A stretch of 64,000 nt of DNA. Origin: Arcanobacterium_A hippocoleae_A. GTDB lineage: Bacteria > Actinomycetota > Actinomycetes > Actinomycetales > Actinomycetaceae. This document shows positions 1 to 9,063 of this stretch, one piece after another (position 1 is the first letter of the stretch; the number at the start of each line of letters is the position of its first letter). The notes below the pieces were generated by a model that made no database searches, was not told where the DNA came from, and saw nothing but the letters and a program-made list of their open reading frames with translations. Location of the stretch: NCBI GenBank assembly GCA_040360365.1, contig CP136412.1; one strand, given 5' to 3'. Both the position numbers and the translations under genes were made by a program.

Positions 1-29
1 GCGGCGACGATATGGGCGGAATGTACTAA
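1..29 (+). CDS. 3' end of an upstream CDS, GroEL-like tail (partial)
   Basis: The frame starting at base 3 reads GDDMGGMY and then stops at 27-29. A short Gly/Met-rich tail of this type is typical of GroEL C termini, and the stop is followed 33 bases later by a strong terminator, which fits the end of a highly expressed gene. Only eight codons are visible, so the GroEL identity is a guess based on tail composition. The other two frames also stay open here for a short way. Confidence 0.35.
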
Positions 30-61
30 GCCATTTCAAGTCGATAATTTGTTATAACACA

Positions 62-113
62 AATATTCAGGGGCGGATTTCTAATATTTGATCCGCCCCT
101 GAATATTATTTTT
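62..113 (+). terminator. Strong intrinsic terminator, 17-bp perfect stem
   Basis: Bases 62-78 are exactly complementary to 91-107, with a 12-base loop, followed by a short T tract. It ends the transcript of the gene whose tail is at 1-29. Confidence 0.85.
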
Positions 114-149
114 CTATATTCCAATATTGCTTTCGTGGTTTTGCTGCGT

Positions 150-465
150 AAATTAACGACGGAGATACAAACACTGCGTGAGCGGCGGTAAGAACTAGAT
201 TTCGTTACTGGCGGCGGGAACTTGTTTTCGTTACGTAAGCGGCGGCAAGAACTCGGGCTGCGGTTTTCATCTTCGAAACTGCTCACGTTTCCGCAGGTCG
301 CAGGCTCGCACTAACGACGGCTTTCCCGTCGTTAATCAAAACCATCCATTTCGCCACCGCTTACGTTTAAAAATACAAATTTCGCCATCACTTACGTTGA
401 CTCATAAGCACATTTCGCCACCAGTTACGTTACCCGAAGCAGATTCTGCCGCCGGCTACGTAAAC
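150..465 (+). repeat. Composite 31-bp-array element, copy A
   Basis: The left arm carries units related to ACGTAAGTGGTGGC beginning at 176 (degenerate), near 205 (internally deleted) and 233. The core contains the hairpin TAACGACGG / CCGTCGTTA at 312-320 and 326-334. The right arm holds inverted units ending at 366, 397, 430 and 461, so the spacings are 31, 33 and 31. The distance from the last left unit (233) to the first right unit (366) is 133 bp, as in copies B, C and F. A remnant AATTAACGACGG sits at the outer left edge near 152. Confidence 0.85.
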
Positions 466-625
466 CGAAACCGATACCCGCGGCATAAACAAAGTGCACA
501 GAAGCCATGATCAGGCTAGATTGAGTGCTTGCTCGACCTGGCCGAATCATGGCTTTAGTGTCTGGCCGAATCATGGCTCTAGTGTTTACCGGAACTTTTA
601 ATTCGTGTTTACTTTTCCAATGCCG
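466..625. other. Intergenic, no gene seen
   Basis: This stretch lies between repeat copy A and the 3' end of the lipoprotein gene. It contains a short direct duplication of the motif GGCCGAATCATGGCT near 540 and 563. No coding pattern, promoter or terminator was recognised. Confidence 0.5.
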
Positions 626-1773
626 CTATTTCATATCGGCTTCTGGGTTGTCTGAATCTGGTGGGGATGCAGGAGCAGTATCGGATTTTCTGGGAGGAGT
701 AAACGGGGTGCCGGTGCTTGGCGCCGAAAAGAACTCTCCTGCTGACCTTTGCTGCGGTGCCGGCGGAAAGCTGCCCTGACTTTGCCATGCTGTTTGCGGA
801 TGCTGCGGCTGATATCCCGATGTTTGCGCATGGTCATATTGGTTATTCTGCTGGAATGCATTCCCGGAATAACTATTCGCTGAATACTCGCTATTGTTGG
901 GCGAACCGTTAGGCATATCATTTTTCGGAGCGCTGCCGTAATAATCACCGTAAGGATTGCTATGCGGGTTCCCATGAGCGCCGCCGTAAGGAGCAAAGTA
1001 AGAATTATCGGCAGAATATGGACTGCCGCCGGAAGTTTTCTTGTCTTTTTCCGCTTATTCCGCAGCATTAAGAAAATAATCAGTGCTGCTGCTAACACAA
1101 GAATTGCTATCGCTGTGACGGCAATAGTATGCAAAATGGTACTTCCTGTTCCCTGGTTATCGGGGCCGGATTTGAATCCAAGAGCGGAACCATTATCCGG
1201 AGCAGCTCCGGCGGTTTTATCAGGAGATTTCAATCCTTCCACTTTCACGCCTTTGAGAAGTGCGGTAAATTTTGTAAATCGCGCCGTGTTTCCGGATATT
1301 TCTGCACCGTCGGCACTAATAATTTTGCCGGGCATTTTTACGGTAAAAGAAAAATCAAAATCAACAAGTCCGAGTAAACCTAACTGGTCTTCGTCAACGA
1401 AACTGGTTTTATCTCCGTTGAGATAAAAGATGTATGTGTCGTCTGTCTCAACCAAATTTTTTCCATCGATGATGGGATGTGAAGAATTTGCAGTAATTAA
1501 ACAGTCCAGTTCTCCATCGGCGGAGTTATCTTTAACCGTGAGTGTGCCGTTTTCGTCATTGATTGCGGTATCAATCCCGGCCTGTTCGGTGAGTCCCTGG
1601 CAGCTTAATCCCATCTGCTGCATCATTCCTGTGTCGTCGGCAAGATGTATTTCCATTGCAACCTTGCCGCCGGGTTTAATTTCCATAATTCCCTCAACTT
1701 CACATGCTGTGAGCAGCAGCAGCGCTGGAAAAAGGAAAACAAGGAACTTTTTAAATCTCTGTGATGTTTCCAT
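626..1773 (-). CDS. LppM-like lipoprotein with C-terminal TM segment, frameshifted
   Basis: Predicted secreted lipoprotein. The N terminus has a Lys/Arg start, a Leu-rich hydrophobic stretch and the lipobox LLTAC (acylated Cys about residue 24). The following 150-residue extracytoplasmic domain, with its hydrophobic DFDFSFTVKMPG segment, resembles the mycobacterial LppM domain. A TM helix near residue 220 is followed by a basic stop-transfer motif. The frame is lost at the T run at 1046-1050. Adding one base restores a Gly/Asn/Tyr/Gln/Pro-rich cytoplasmic tail that ends at 626, whereas the unrepaired frame gives an implausible Arg/Leu/Ile-rich tail. It is transcribed alone and away from pckG. 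The family call is by pattern and its function is unknown. Confidence 0.7.
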
Positions 1774-2185
1774 ACTGTTCAGACCTTAACTGAGTTCGGT
1801 AAGTTTAATTGTGATTTAAACGGGGAGCAGGGCGACGGTTTTATTTGAAAATCAGCGCCTTTCAAATCCGCTCCAGTTGAATTCATGCTAACAGACTTCT
1901 TCTGCGAAAAGAGTTCTTTCTTAGTGAAAATCTTGCTTTCGAGCTGTTGCCGTATCAGAAGTTTGCGATAATGAGAGCACGGACGTGCAAAATGATGGCA
2001 TAATATTTGAAAGTTTGTCTAAAGTCTAGGTGGTGTGCCTCACGGAAAGTTCCGTTAACGTTATTAATCCCGAGGAAACAGCGATTTTCGAAGTCAATAG
2101 TCCCATTATTTTGCAGTTCAAAGTAGCATAATTGTTTTCGGAACAATTCCAGAAACACGTCGCCAAATTTCTAGGAGGAAATGCG
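1774..2185. other. Divergent intergenic region upstream of pckG and the lipoprotein
   Basis: About 410 bases between divergent genes, so both promoters should lie here. No convincing -35/-10 pair or operator was recognised. The only firm element is the pckG Shine-Dalgarno AGGAGG at about 2174-2179, seven bases before ATG 2186. Confidence 0.45.
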
Positions 2186-4042
2186 ATGGCAGAAAAGACG
2201 TTCACCGTCGAAGAAGTGCGTGCGGGTGCTCCGTCAATCGCACCAGCTGATTTAGTTGAATGGGTAACCGAGATTGCTAATCTCACCCAGCCAAAAGATA
2301 TTTACTGGGCAGATGGTTCCCAGGAAGAATGGGATCGCTTAACAGGCGAAATGGTTGAATCGGGGATGTTTACACGGCTCAGCCCGGAAAAGCGTCCGAA
2401 CTCTTTCTTGGCGCGTTCTCTTCCGTCCGATGTGGCTCGCGTGGAATCCCGTACTTACATCTGCTCTGAAAAGGAAGAAGATACCGGCCCAACCAACAAC
2501 TGGGCAGATCCGAAAGAAATGAAAGAAACCCTGATTGGTGAAAAGGGTGTATTCCGCGGCGCAATGGCTGGCCGGAGAATGTACGTTATCCCATTCTCAA
2601 TGGGTCCGCTTGGCGGTCCAATCTCGCAGCTCGGTATTGAACTGACTGACTCCCCATACGTTGTCGTTAACATGCGCATTATGACCCGCATGGGTGAAGG
2701 TGCACTGAAGCTCATTGGTGAAGGTAAGCCATGGGTGCCGGCAGTTCACTCGGTAGGCGCTCCGCTTGCTGAAGGTGAAGCTGATGTTGCATGGCCGTGC
2801 AATGACGAAAAGTACATCACCCACTTCCCGGAGACCAACGAAATTTGGTCTTTCGGTTCCGGTTACGGCGGAAATGCACTCCTCGGCAAGAAGTGTTACG
2901 CACTGCGTATCGCTTCCACGATGGCACGCCGCGATGGCTGGATGGCTGAACACATGCTCATCCTGCGTCTCACCGATGAAAAGTCCGGCAAGCAGTACCA
3001 TGTAACTGCTGCATTCCCGTCTGCATGCGGTAAGACCAACCTCGCTATGCTCCAGCCGACCATCGAAGGATACAAGGTGGAGACCGTTGGTGACGATATC
3101 GCTTGGATGCGTCCAGGTCCAGATGGCCGTCTTTATGCAATCAACCCAGAAGCAGGCTTCTTCGGAGTAGCTCCAGGAACCTCATATGACACCAACCCGA
3201 TGGCGATGGAATCGATGAAAGAAAACGTTGTCTTCACAAACGTTGCACTCACCGATGACGGCGATGTTTGGTGGGAAGGTATCGACGGCGAACAGCCAGA
3301 GCACCTTATCGACTGGCAGGGTAACGACTTTACCAAGGCTGACTCTGAAGCCGGTAAGAAGGCAGCTCACCCGAATTCCCGCTTCACTGCTCCGGCAGCA
3401 CAGTGCCCAATCATCTGCCCTGACTGGGAAGCTCCGCAAGGCGTTCCGGTCGACGCAATTCTTTTCGGCGGCCGCCGTGCATCGAATGTGCCGCTGGTAG
3501 CAGAATCTTACGATCAGAAGCACGGCGTATTCGTCGGTGCAACGGTCGCTTCCGAGCAGACCGCAGCAGCTGAAGGTTCAGTTGGTTCTCTCCGCCACGA
3601 CCCATTCGCAATGCTCCCGTTCTGCGGATACAATATGGCTGACTACTGGGGCCACTGGCTCGAAATGGGCGAAAAGCTTGGCGAGAAGTTCCCGAAGGTC
3701 TTCCAGGTGAACTGGTTCCGTAAGGACGAAGACGGCAAGTGGCTCTGGCCGGGTTATGGCGAGAACTCCCGTGTGCTTGACTGGGTAGTGCGTCGCTGTG
3801 CAGGAGAAGTTGAAGCTATCGACGGTGTAACCGGCCGTTACCCGAAGTTTGAAGATTTCAATCTTGAAGGCGTGGATGTGACCGAAGAAGACTGGAAGAA
3901 GATGTACACCATCGATCCGGCAGCATGGTCCGCTGAAGCAGCAGATTCTGAAGAATACTTCAAGCAGTTCGGCGACAAGCTTCCAGCAGAAATTGCTGCA
4001 GAGCTTGAGAAGCTCAAGGCTCGGATTGCTGAAGCAAAGTAA
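2186..4042 (+). CDS. pckG: Phosphoenolpyruvate carboxykinase (GTP)
   Basis: Interconverts oxaloacetate and PEP using GTP, linking the TCA cycle to gluconeogenesis; cytosolic. The protein is 618 residues, the normal length for the GTP class. It carries the kinase-1a P-loop SACGKTNLA with the hyper-reactive Cys near residue 281, the PEPCK-specific FGGRR motif, and late motifs such as YWGHWLEMG. ATG 2186 was chosen over upstream in-frame starts because it has a near-perfect Shine-Dalgarno and gives the family N terminus. The frame is intact. It is monocistronic, with a strong terminator at 4123-4167. Together with ppdK at 45 kb it gives the cell two reversible enzymes at the PEP node. Confidence 0.97.
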   Translation: MAEKTFTVEEVRAGAPSIAPADLVEWVTEIANLTQPKDIYWADGSQEEWDRLTGEMVESGMFTRLSPEKRPNSFLARSLPSDVARVESRTYICSEKEEDTGPTNNWADPKEMKETLIGEKGVFRGAMAGRRMYVIPFSMGPLGGPISQLGIELTDSPYVVVNMRIMTRMGEGALKLIGEGKPWVPAVHSVGAPLAEGEADVAWPCNDEKYITHFPETNEIWSFGSGYGGNALLGKKCYALRIASTMARRDGWMAEHMLILRLTDEKSGKQYHVTAAFPSACGKTNLAMLQPTIEGYKVETVGDDIAWMRPGPDGRLYAINPEAGFFGVAPGTSYDTNPMAMESMKENVVFTNVALTDDGDVWWEGIDGEQPEHLIDWQGNDFTKADSEAGKKAAHPNSRFTAPAAQCPIICPDWEAPQGVPVDAILFGGRRASNVPLVAESYDQKHGVFVGATVASEQTAAAEGSVGSLRHDPFAMLPFCGYNMADYWGHWLEMGEKLGEKFPKVFQVNWFRKDEDGKWLWPGYGENSRVLDWVVRRCAGEVEAIDGVTGRYPKFEDFNLEGVDVTEEDWKKMYTIDPAAWSAEAADSEEYFKQFGDKLPAEIAAELEKLKARIAEAK

Positions 4043-4122
4043 ATGCAGCTAAGTGAGTTAGCTGCGGGCAGCTGTTCGATTCCATAATTTATTGGTTGAA
4101 TAACTGCTCACCGGCTTTTCGC

Positions 4123-4167
4123 TTGGAATGCGGGAGTTAGAATATTTATCTAACTCCCGCATTCCAA
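4123..4167. terminator. 19-bp perfect-stem terminator after pckG
   Basis: Bases 4123-4141 pair perfectly with 4149-4167 around a 7-base loop. It lies 80 bases after the pckG stop and before purC. There is no long T tract, only a T/A-rich tail. Confidence 0.8.
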
Positions 4168-4319
4168 TATATTCGAGATGTAAAACACCTAGGAAAACTT
4201 ACCGCAAAGTGATTACAATCAAATTAGTTGCCAGTTAGTATTCGGCAATGCAGAGCAGTTTCTCGTGTTGATACACACTGCACGATTTAGGCGGGAGTAG
4301 ACTAATTAACCACGGAATA

Positions 4320-5206
4320 TTGCAAATCCCAGGCTGGACCCACGTGTATTCAGGTAAGGTCCGCGACCTTTTTGTGCCTACAACCTATCAATCGCCTTAC
4401 GGCCGTGAGATTGTATTGATGGTTGCTTCTGATCGAATCTCCGCTTACGATTATGTGCTGCAAAATCAAATTCCAGGAAAAGGTGAATACCTGACGTTTC
4501 TGAGTGAATGGTGGTTTCGGCAGCTTTCAGGATTAGTGCCGCATCATTACATTTCCAGTGAAGTTCCGGACGAAGTATTCGGGCATGCGATGCTCACTGC
4601 ACGGCTAAAAATGTATCCGGTCGAATGTACTGTGCTGGGATATCTTTCTGGAAGCGCATGGGAGGAATACGCTGAAACAGGAGCAGTGGGCGGAAATAAA
4701 CTTGCTGCCGGGATGAAACTTTCCGATAAACTCCCGGAGCCGATTTTTTCCCTGCAAGAAAGGCGCGTATCGGCAGCCATGACGAGAATATTTCTTTCAG
4801 TGCACTTGTCGAATTGGTTGGCGCAGATAATGCGGAAGCAATGCGGCAATACGCTTTCGACATTTACCGGCATGGTGCAGACGTGGCGAAAAAGCACGGG
4901 CTGATTCTTGCCGATACGAAGCTTGAATTTGGTGAACCTTCGGATGCCGGCGAAGAATCCGTCGTGCTCGGTGACGAAGTTCTCACTCCGGATAATTCGC
5001 ATTACTGGTTCGCTGCCGACTATCAACCCGGTAAGAAATCTCTCGGTCTGGATAAAGATTTAATCAGCACTTGGTTAGTGCGTGACGGAAGCGGCTGGAA
5101 TCCGTCGTTAAACACCACTCCGCCGCCGTTGCCGGCAGATATTATTGCAGAGACGCAGAAACGCTATCTGCGCGCCGTAGAGAGTATTACCGGCGTTAAA
5201 CTGTAA
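4320..5206 (+). CDS. purC: SAICAR synthetase, frameshifted
   Basis: Catalyses ATP-dependent ligation of aspartate to CAIR in purine synthesis. The N terminus PGWTHVYSGKVRDLF contains the family SGKVRD nucleotide-binding signature. Further on come the SDRISAYD motif and, in the second frame, GSHDENISF and the ILADTKLEFG signature. The reading frame breaks in the TTTTTTCCC tract at 4744-4752; adding one T or C joins the halves into a protein of about 295 residues, normal for the family. The start is probably TTG 4320, since no in-frame ATG precedes it and the family begins just here; no clear ribosome-binding site was seen. Confidence 0.9.
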
Positions 5207-5325
5207 AATATCTGTCTTAAATTACTGCAGCCGGCAGGTTTCCAAAAATGGTCACCGCAAAGATTCTCTTTAAGTTTCCTTTACTATTAGCAGTGAAATA
5301 TTAGTCCGATATCGGAGGTACAAAA

Positions 5326-6662
5326 ATGGATTACAGACTTGAAGAAATCTACGAAGAATCGCTTCGCCGCAATCCGACCCAACCTGAATTTCAGCAGGCT
5401 GTCCGTGAAGTTATCGAAAGCGTAGAGCCGTTGCTTCTCGCCCGGAAAGATTACGCTGACGCTTCAATTCTCGCCCGCATTATTGAACCTGAACGGCAGC
5501 TGATGTTCCGTGTAGCATGGCAGGATGATAACAATGCGGTGCGAGTGAATCGCGGCTACCGGGTGCAATTTAATTCGGCACTTGGGCCGTATAAGGGCGG
5601 CTTGCGGTTCCACCCGTCGGTTACGCTTTCCGTGATTAAGTTCCTTGGCTTCGAGCAAATTTTCAAGAATGCGCTTACTGACCAGGGAATTGGCGGCGGA
5701 AAAGGCGGATCCGATTTTGACCCGCACGGCAAGTCGGATAACGAGGTAATGCGTTTCTGCCAAGCCTTTATGATGGAGCTTTCACGCCATATCGGCGCAG
5801 ACTGCGATGTGCCGGCTGGCGATATCGGTGTGGGCGGCCGTGAAATCGGCTATCTCTACGGGCAGTATAAGCGCCTGACAAATCGAAATGAGGCCGGTGT
5901 TATTACCGGTAAAGGTCTTGGCTGGGGCGGATCACTTGCCCGCACCGAAGCTACAGGTTACGGTCTTGTTGCGTTCGCGCAGGCAATGCTTGCCGAAAAA
6001 GGTGATTCGTTCGACGGAAAGAAAGTAGTTGTTTCCGGTTCCGGCAACGTGGCAACTTACGCAATTGAACGCGCGCAAAAGCTCGGAGCAAAACCAATCT
6101 CAATTTCTGATTCCTCCGGTGCTGTTTATGATCCCGACGGCATTGACGTTGAACTGTTGAAGCAGGTGAAAGAAGTTGAACGCGGCCGCGTATCTGATTA
6201 TGCACAGCGCCGTCCAAATGCCGAGTTCCGTGCAGGACAAACTGTTTGGAGTATTCCTGCCGATCTCGCACTTCCGTGTGCAACCCAAAATGAAGTTGAT
6301 GCTTCAGATGTACAGGCAATGCGTGAAAATGGCGTAAAACTGATTGCAGAGGGGCAAATATGCCGCTCACCCCAGGCGCAATTGAAGTTGCACAGCAGTC
6401 TGGGATTCTCTACGCTCCTGGTAAGGCAGCTAATGCTGGCGGTGTCGGTACCTCGGCACTTGAAATGCAGCAGAACGCAATGCTCCGGCGCTGGGATTTT
6501 GACACAGTCGCAAATAAGCTCGACGCAATCATGCTCGATATTCATCGCAACTGCCTTGAGACTGCAGAAGAGATGGGCAAACCGGGAGACTACATGGTTG
6601 GTGCAAACGTGGCTGGTTTCAAGAAGGTCGCCGACGCAATGCTGGACCAAGGTGTAATCTAA
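5326..6662 (+). CDS. gdhA: NADP-type glutamate dehydrogenase, frameshifted
   Basis: Reductive amination of 2-oxoglutarate to glutamate; cytosolic hexamer of about 445 residues. The substrate-site segment GGGKGGSDFDPHGKS and the following GDIGVGGREIGYLYGQYK are intact, and a Rossmann GSGNVATY motif follows. The frame is lost at the GGGG run 6351-6354. One added G gives AEGANMPLT and the expected GKAANAGGV continuation to the stop at 6660-6662. ATG 5326 follows a clear GGAGG. The gene is ended by the hairpin at 6747-6796. The assignment is secure; the break is probably a base-calling error. Confidence 0.95.
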
Positions 6663-6746
6663 GCAAACATGATAAATTTCCGGCGGTTTCTTTTCGCCGC
6701 TGCGAAAGATTTAATCTGCCGTGAAATATCTGGGAAATAATGCGCG

Positions 6747-6796
6747 GCGGCGGAAGGTAACTCAACTGATAGTTGCATTACCTTCCGCCGCTTTTT
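6747..6796 (+). terminator. Intrinsic terminator after gdhA
   Basis: Bases 6747-6760 pair perfectly with 6778-6791 (14 bp, GC-rich) and are followed at once by TTTTT. This is the classical rho-independent form. Confidence 0.92.
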
Positions 6797-6804
6797 ATCT
6801 TTCG

Positions 6805-6870
6805 GCTCGGATAGAGATTCCGATAAATATTCCGATAAATATTCCGATAAATACTCCGATAGAGATTCTG
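6805..6870. repeat. 12-bp tandem repeat, about five units
   Basis: The unit ATTCCGATAAAT is found at 6817-6828, 6829-6840 and 6841-6852. Diverged units flank it on both sides (for example ACTCCGATAGAG at 6853-6864). It lies in the gap between the gdhA terminator and the next gene. The function is unknown; replication slippage is a sufficient explanation. Confidence 0.8.
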
Positions 6871-6949
6871 ATCCAAAGCACTTAGCTGAATTCAGGGGCT
6901 GCGGAAAACTACGCTCATTTAAATCCGCAGCACAAGATAGAATACTTTC

Positions 6950-7300
6950 ATGATTAGAAGAACAGATATCGAATTAGGCAGAGCAGCACTTCGGAATTTT
7001 TCTTTTGGAAATGAACTATCAGATAAAGATTTTAAAACGGCAGTCCGATACGCACTGGAAGAATTTGCTGCCCGTCATCCAGGCGGCGCCGTCGAAATTC
7101 GGATTCCGTGGATTGGCGCAGTGCAGGCGATTCAAGGTTTACATCATCGCCGCGGGACACCGCCGAACGTGGTGGAAATGGATGGCAGAACTTGGTTAAA
7201 TCTCGTTTTGACCGGGAAAGCTTCGGATGCAAGCAAAATCAGTTACTCAGGAACTCGTGCGGATCTTTCCCCATATCTGCCGTTATCGCAAGTGTGCTAG
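6950..7300 (+). CDS. Sterol-carrier-family protein (SCP-like)
   Basis: A 116-residue soluble protein. The segments VEIRIPWIGAVQAI, HHRRGTPPNVVEMD and SGTRADLSPYLPL match the actinobacterial 'sterol carrier family protein' that usually lies near purine genes. purC and gdhA being just upstream fits that synteny. It begins at ATG 6950 with only a weak purine-rich sequence upstream. The frame is intact and of family length. The biochemical role in bacteria is not established, and the name rests on fold similarity. Confidence 0.8.
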   Translation: MIRRTDIELGRAALRNFSFGNELSDKDFKTAVRYALEEFAARHPGGAVEIRIPWIGAVQAIQGLHHRRGTPPNVVEMDGRTWLNLVLTGKASDASKISYSGTRADLSPYLPLSQVC

Positions 7301-7490
7301 AGATATTGTTCTTACGCAGCTTGCTGCAGGTGCCGGCAAAATTTTCACCCAAATCCGGGCAAACGTCTCTTTGACCGCAGCGGAAATTCAGCAACCGAAA
7401 CAGTAAGGATGCAAGTGCTGTGCGGCACGCCAATGCAAGCACTGCGGTTCTCAGTGTGCCTGCTGGTACTTATTAGCGAAAATATAAACG

Positions 7491-7547
7491 AAATCTGGTG
7501 TTGGCAGGTAAAGTGCATTTCACAATTTACCTGCCAACACCAGATTT
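7491..7547. terminator. Bidirectional terminator, 22-bp perfect stem
   Basis: Bases 7491-7512 pair perfectly with 7526-7547 around a 13-base loop. It sits between the convergent SCP-like gene and the DUF3073 gene. A-rich and T-rich flanks suit termination from both sides. Confidence 0.85.
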
Positions 7548-7573
7548 TAATCTTCTAAATCCGCTGGCGAATC

Positions 7574-7825
7574 TTATCTTGATTCCCAAGAATCGTCCGT
7601 TTCGGATTCATCGTCGTCGTCGATATCATACTTTGCTGCATACTCAGCATATGCATCGTAATCTTCGTCAGAATCGTACTGATTGTAATTTCCGTAATCT
7701 GAGTTCGCACCACTGCCATGACCTGCTAGCTCGCGTTCAAGTGCGGCGTAATCAGTATCAGGGCTGAAGTACTTCAAATCACGTGCAACTTTGCGTTGTT
7801 TTGCTCGTTGACGGCCGCGCCCCAT
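7574..7825 (-). CDS. DUF3073 family protein
   Basis: A conserved actinobacterial protein of unknown function, 83 residues. It starts MGRGRQRAKQRKVARDLKYF, contains the family SPDTDYAALERELAG segment and ends in an Asp/Glu/Tyr-rich acidic tail. The start at 7825 was chosen over an upstream ATG because the family always begins MGRGRQ and a GAGGGGG ribosome-binding site lies just before it. The basic head and acidic tail suggest nucleic-acid or ribosome contacts, but this is inference. Confidence 0.9.
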   Translation of the reverse strand: MGRGRQRAKQRKVARDLKYFSPDTDYAALERELAGHGSGANSDYGNYNQYDSDEDYDAYAEYAAKYDIDDDDESETDDSWESR

Positions 7826-8076
7826 CGGGTCGACCCCCTCTTGTTTCTCGAATCGGACTGAAAAGCAGCCCGTGACCATTTATTACTTCCGTGAGAATAG
7901 GATACCTTGAATTGCGCGCGCTTTCCACGTAGCTCGGCAATTAAATCCCTATACTTTCGCCAAGAGCGATTCAAGAAAGTCTCTGAATCGCTTAACAATA
8001 GCCGATAGACATGGTGAAAAACTAATATCGACTATTAATTACTGGTGAATATTGGTTAGTGAAGTGAAAAGAATAT

Positions 8077-8457
8077 TTATTTTCCGAGTTTGCGCAGTAA
8101 AACTAGTGCCAGCAAACCTGCGAGAGCTATGCCGGCTTTCTTTAACGCTTTCGGATCTGCGTTGATTAAAGCATCGCCAAATTCCTTTGCCTTAATCCCA
8201 AAATTCGCTGCACGGTGTTTTGCTTTCTCCTTGAATTCTTCACTGAGAACTTTCGGATCAAGACGAGAAGCGAGTTCATCTACAGTTGCAGTCAATTCAA
8301 GACGTAGACGTGCAAGATCTGCTTCAACTTCTGACACGCTGCGGTTATCTTCAGGGTCAATGTCATAATCGGCGGGACGCTTCATTTGCGCTGCCAGACG
8401 TGCTTTCGCAATCTCTTCGGCTTCTTTTGCTTTAAAAGTTTGCATCTTATCGTTCAC
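8077..8457 (-). CDS. DUF3618 domain protein
   Basis: A 126-residue protein with a charged N-terminal half, the DUF3618 core around SVSEVEADLARLRLELTATVDELASRLDP, and one C-terminal TM helix (GIALAGLLALVLLRKLGK). Its start overlaps the stop of the upstream holin-like gene by four bases (8454-8457), so the two are translationally coupled. DUF3618 proteins are usually found beside PF07332 proteins in actinobacteria, probably as envelope-associated partners. The function is unknown. Confidence 0.85.
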   Translation of the reverse strand: MNDKMQTFKAKEAEEIAKARLAAQMKRPADYDIDPEDNRSVSEVEADLARLRLELTATVDELASRLDPKVLSEEFKEKAKHRAANFGIKAKEFGDALINADPKALKKAGIALAGLLALVLLRKLGK

Positions 8458-8891
8458 TTGCCGATTCCTTTCTTCACTGCAGCCAAGTCCTTTTCAAAAC
8501 CGTGTTTTGGATTTGGGTTATGTTTTGCAGAAGACTTGAATAATGACACACCAACAATGATGAGAATAATTATGATAAAGAGAAGAATTCCCGAAACAAT
8601 CAGATATGCAAGCCACATTGGCAGAATTAAAGCAAAAGCATGGACTGCGGTCAGCAGCAGCCCGCCAAGCAGGTAAAGACACAGTATCCCGGCAAGTGCG
8701 AATAGCGCTCCGCCAGCTCCAAGTTTGGTAATCTTGGCCTTGCCTTGCAGCACTGCAAACTTAATTTCATTACGGACGATTGCTGAAAGCTGCGCCGTAA
8801 TCTTTGCGATAAGTTCGCCAATTGATGTTGCCCCTGAGCCGAGTTTGGACTCAGTGCCCTTTACTTCATTTAAGTGATCATTAGTGGTCAC
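8454..8891 (-). CDS. Phage-holin-like membrane protein (PF07332 type)
   Basis: A 145-residue protein with an amphipathic N-terminal segment (SIGELIAKITAQLSAIVRNE) and then two long hydrophobic hairpins, GGALFALAGILCLYLLGGLL and the Ile-rich WLAYLIVSGILLFIIIILII. This is the architecture of the PF07332 family, named for weak holin similarity but chromosomal and not lytic. It is first in a two-gene operon with the DUF3618 gene. Confidence 0.85.
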   Translation of the reverse strand: MTTNDHLNEVKGTESKLGSGATSIGELIAKITAQLSAIVRNEIKFAVLQGKAKITKLGAGGALFALAGILCLYLLGGLLLTAVHAFALILPMWLAYLIVSGILLFIIIILIIVGVSLFKSSAKHNPNPKHGFEKDLAAVKKGIGK

Positions 8892-9063
8892 AATAAACTC
8901 CTTAAAACGTCTATTAAAACCAACTCTACTTAGGTTTGCAATAACGTTCTACCCAGATAGTAAATTTCTGATTTTTATAACGGGAAAATTGTGAAAGACG
9001 AAAACGGCAAAAGCCGCGGACAGCAAAATGAAAGCGGAAAAGAATCTATCTGCAATTATTTTT

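Noticed and set aside
2379..3611. Long open frames antisense to pckG
   Set aside because: They lie wholly within a well-conserved gene, have no family features or ribosome-binding sites, and reflect codon bias of the real gene.
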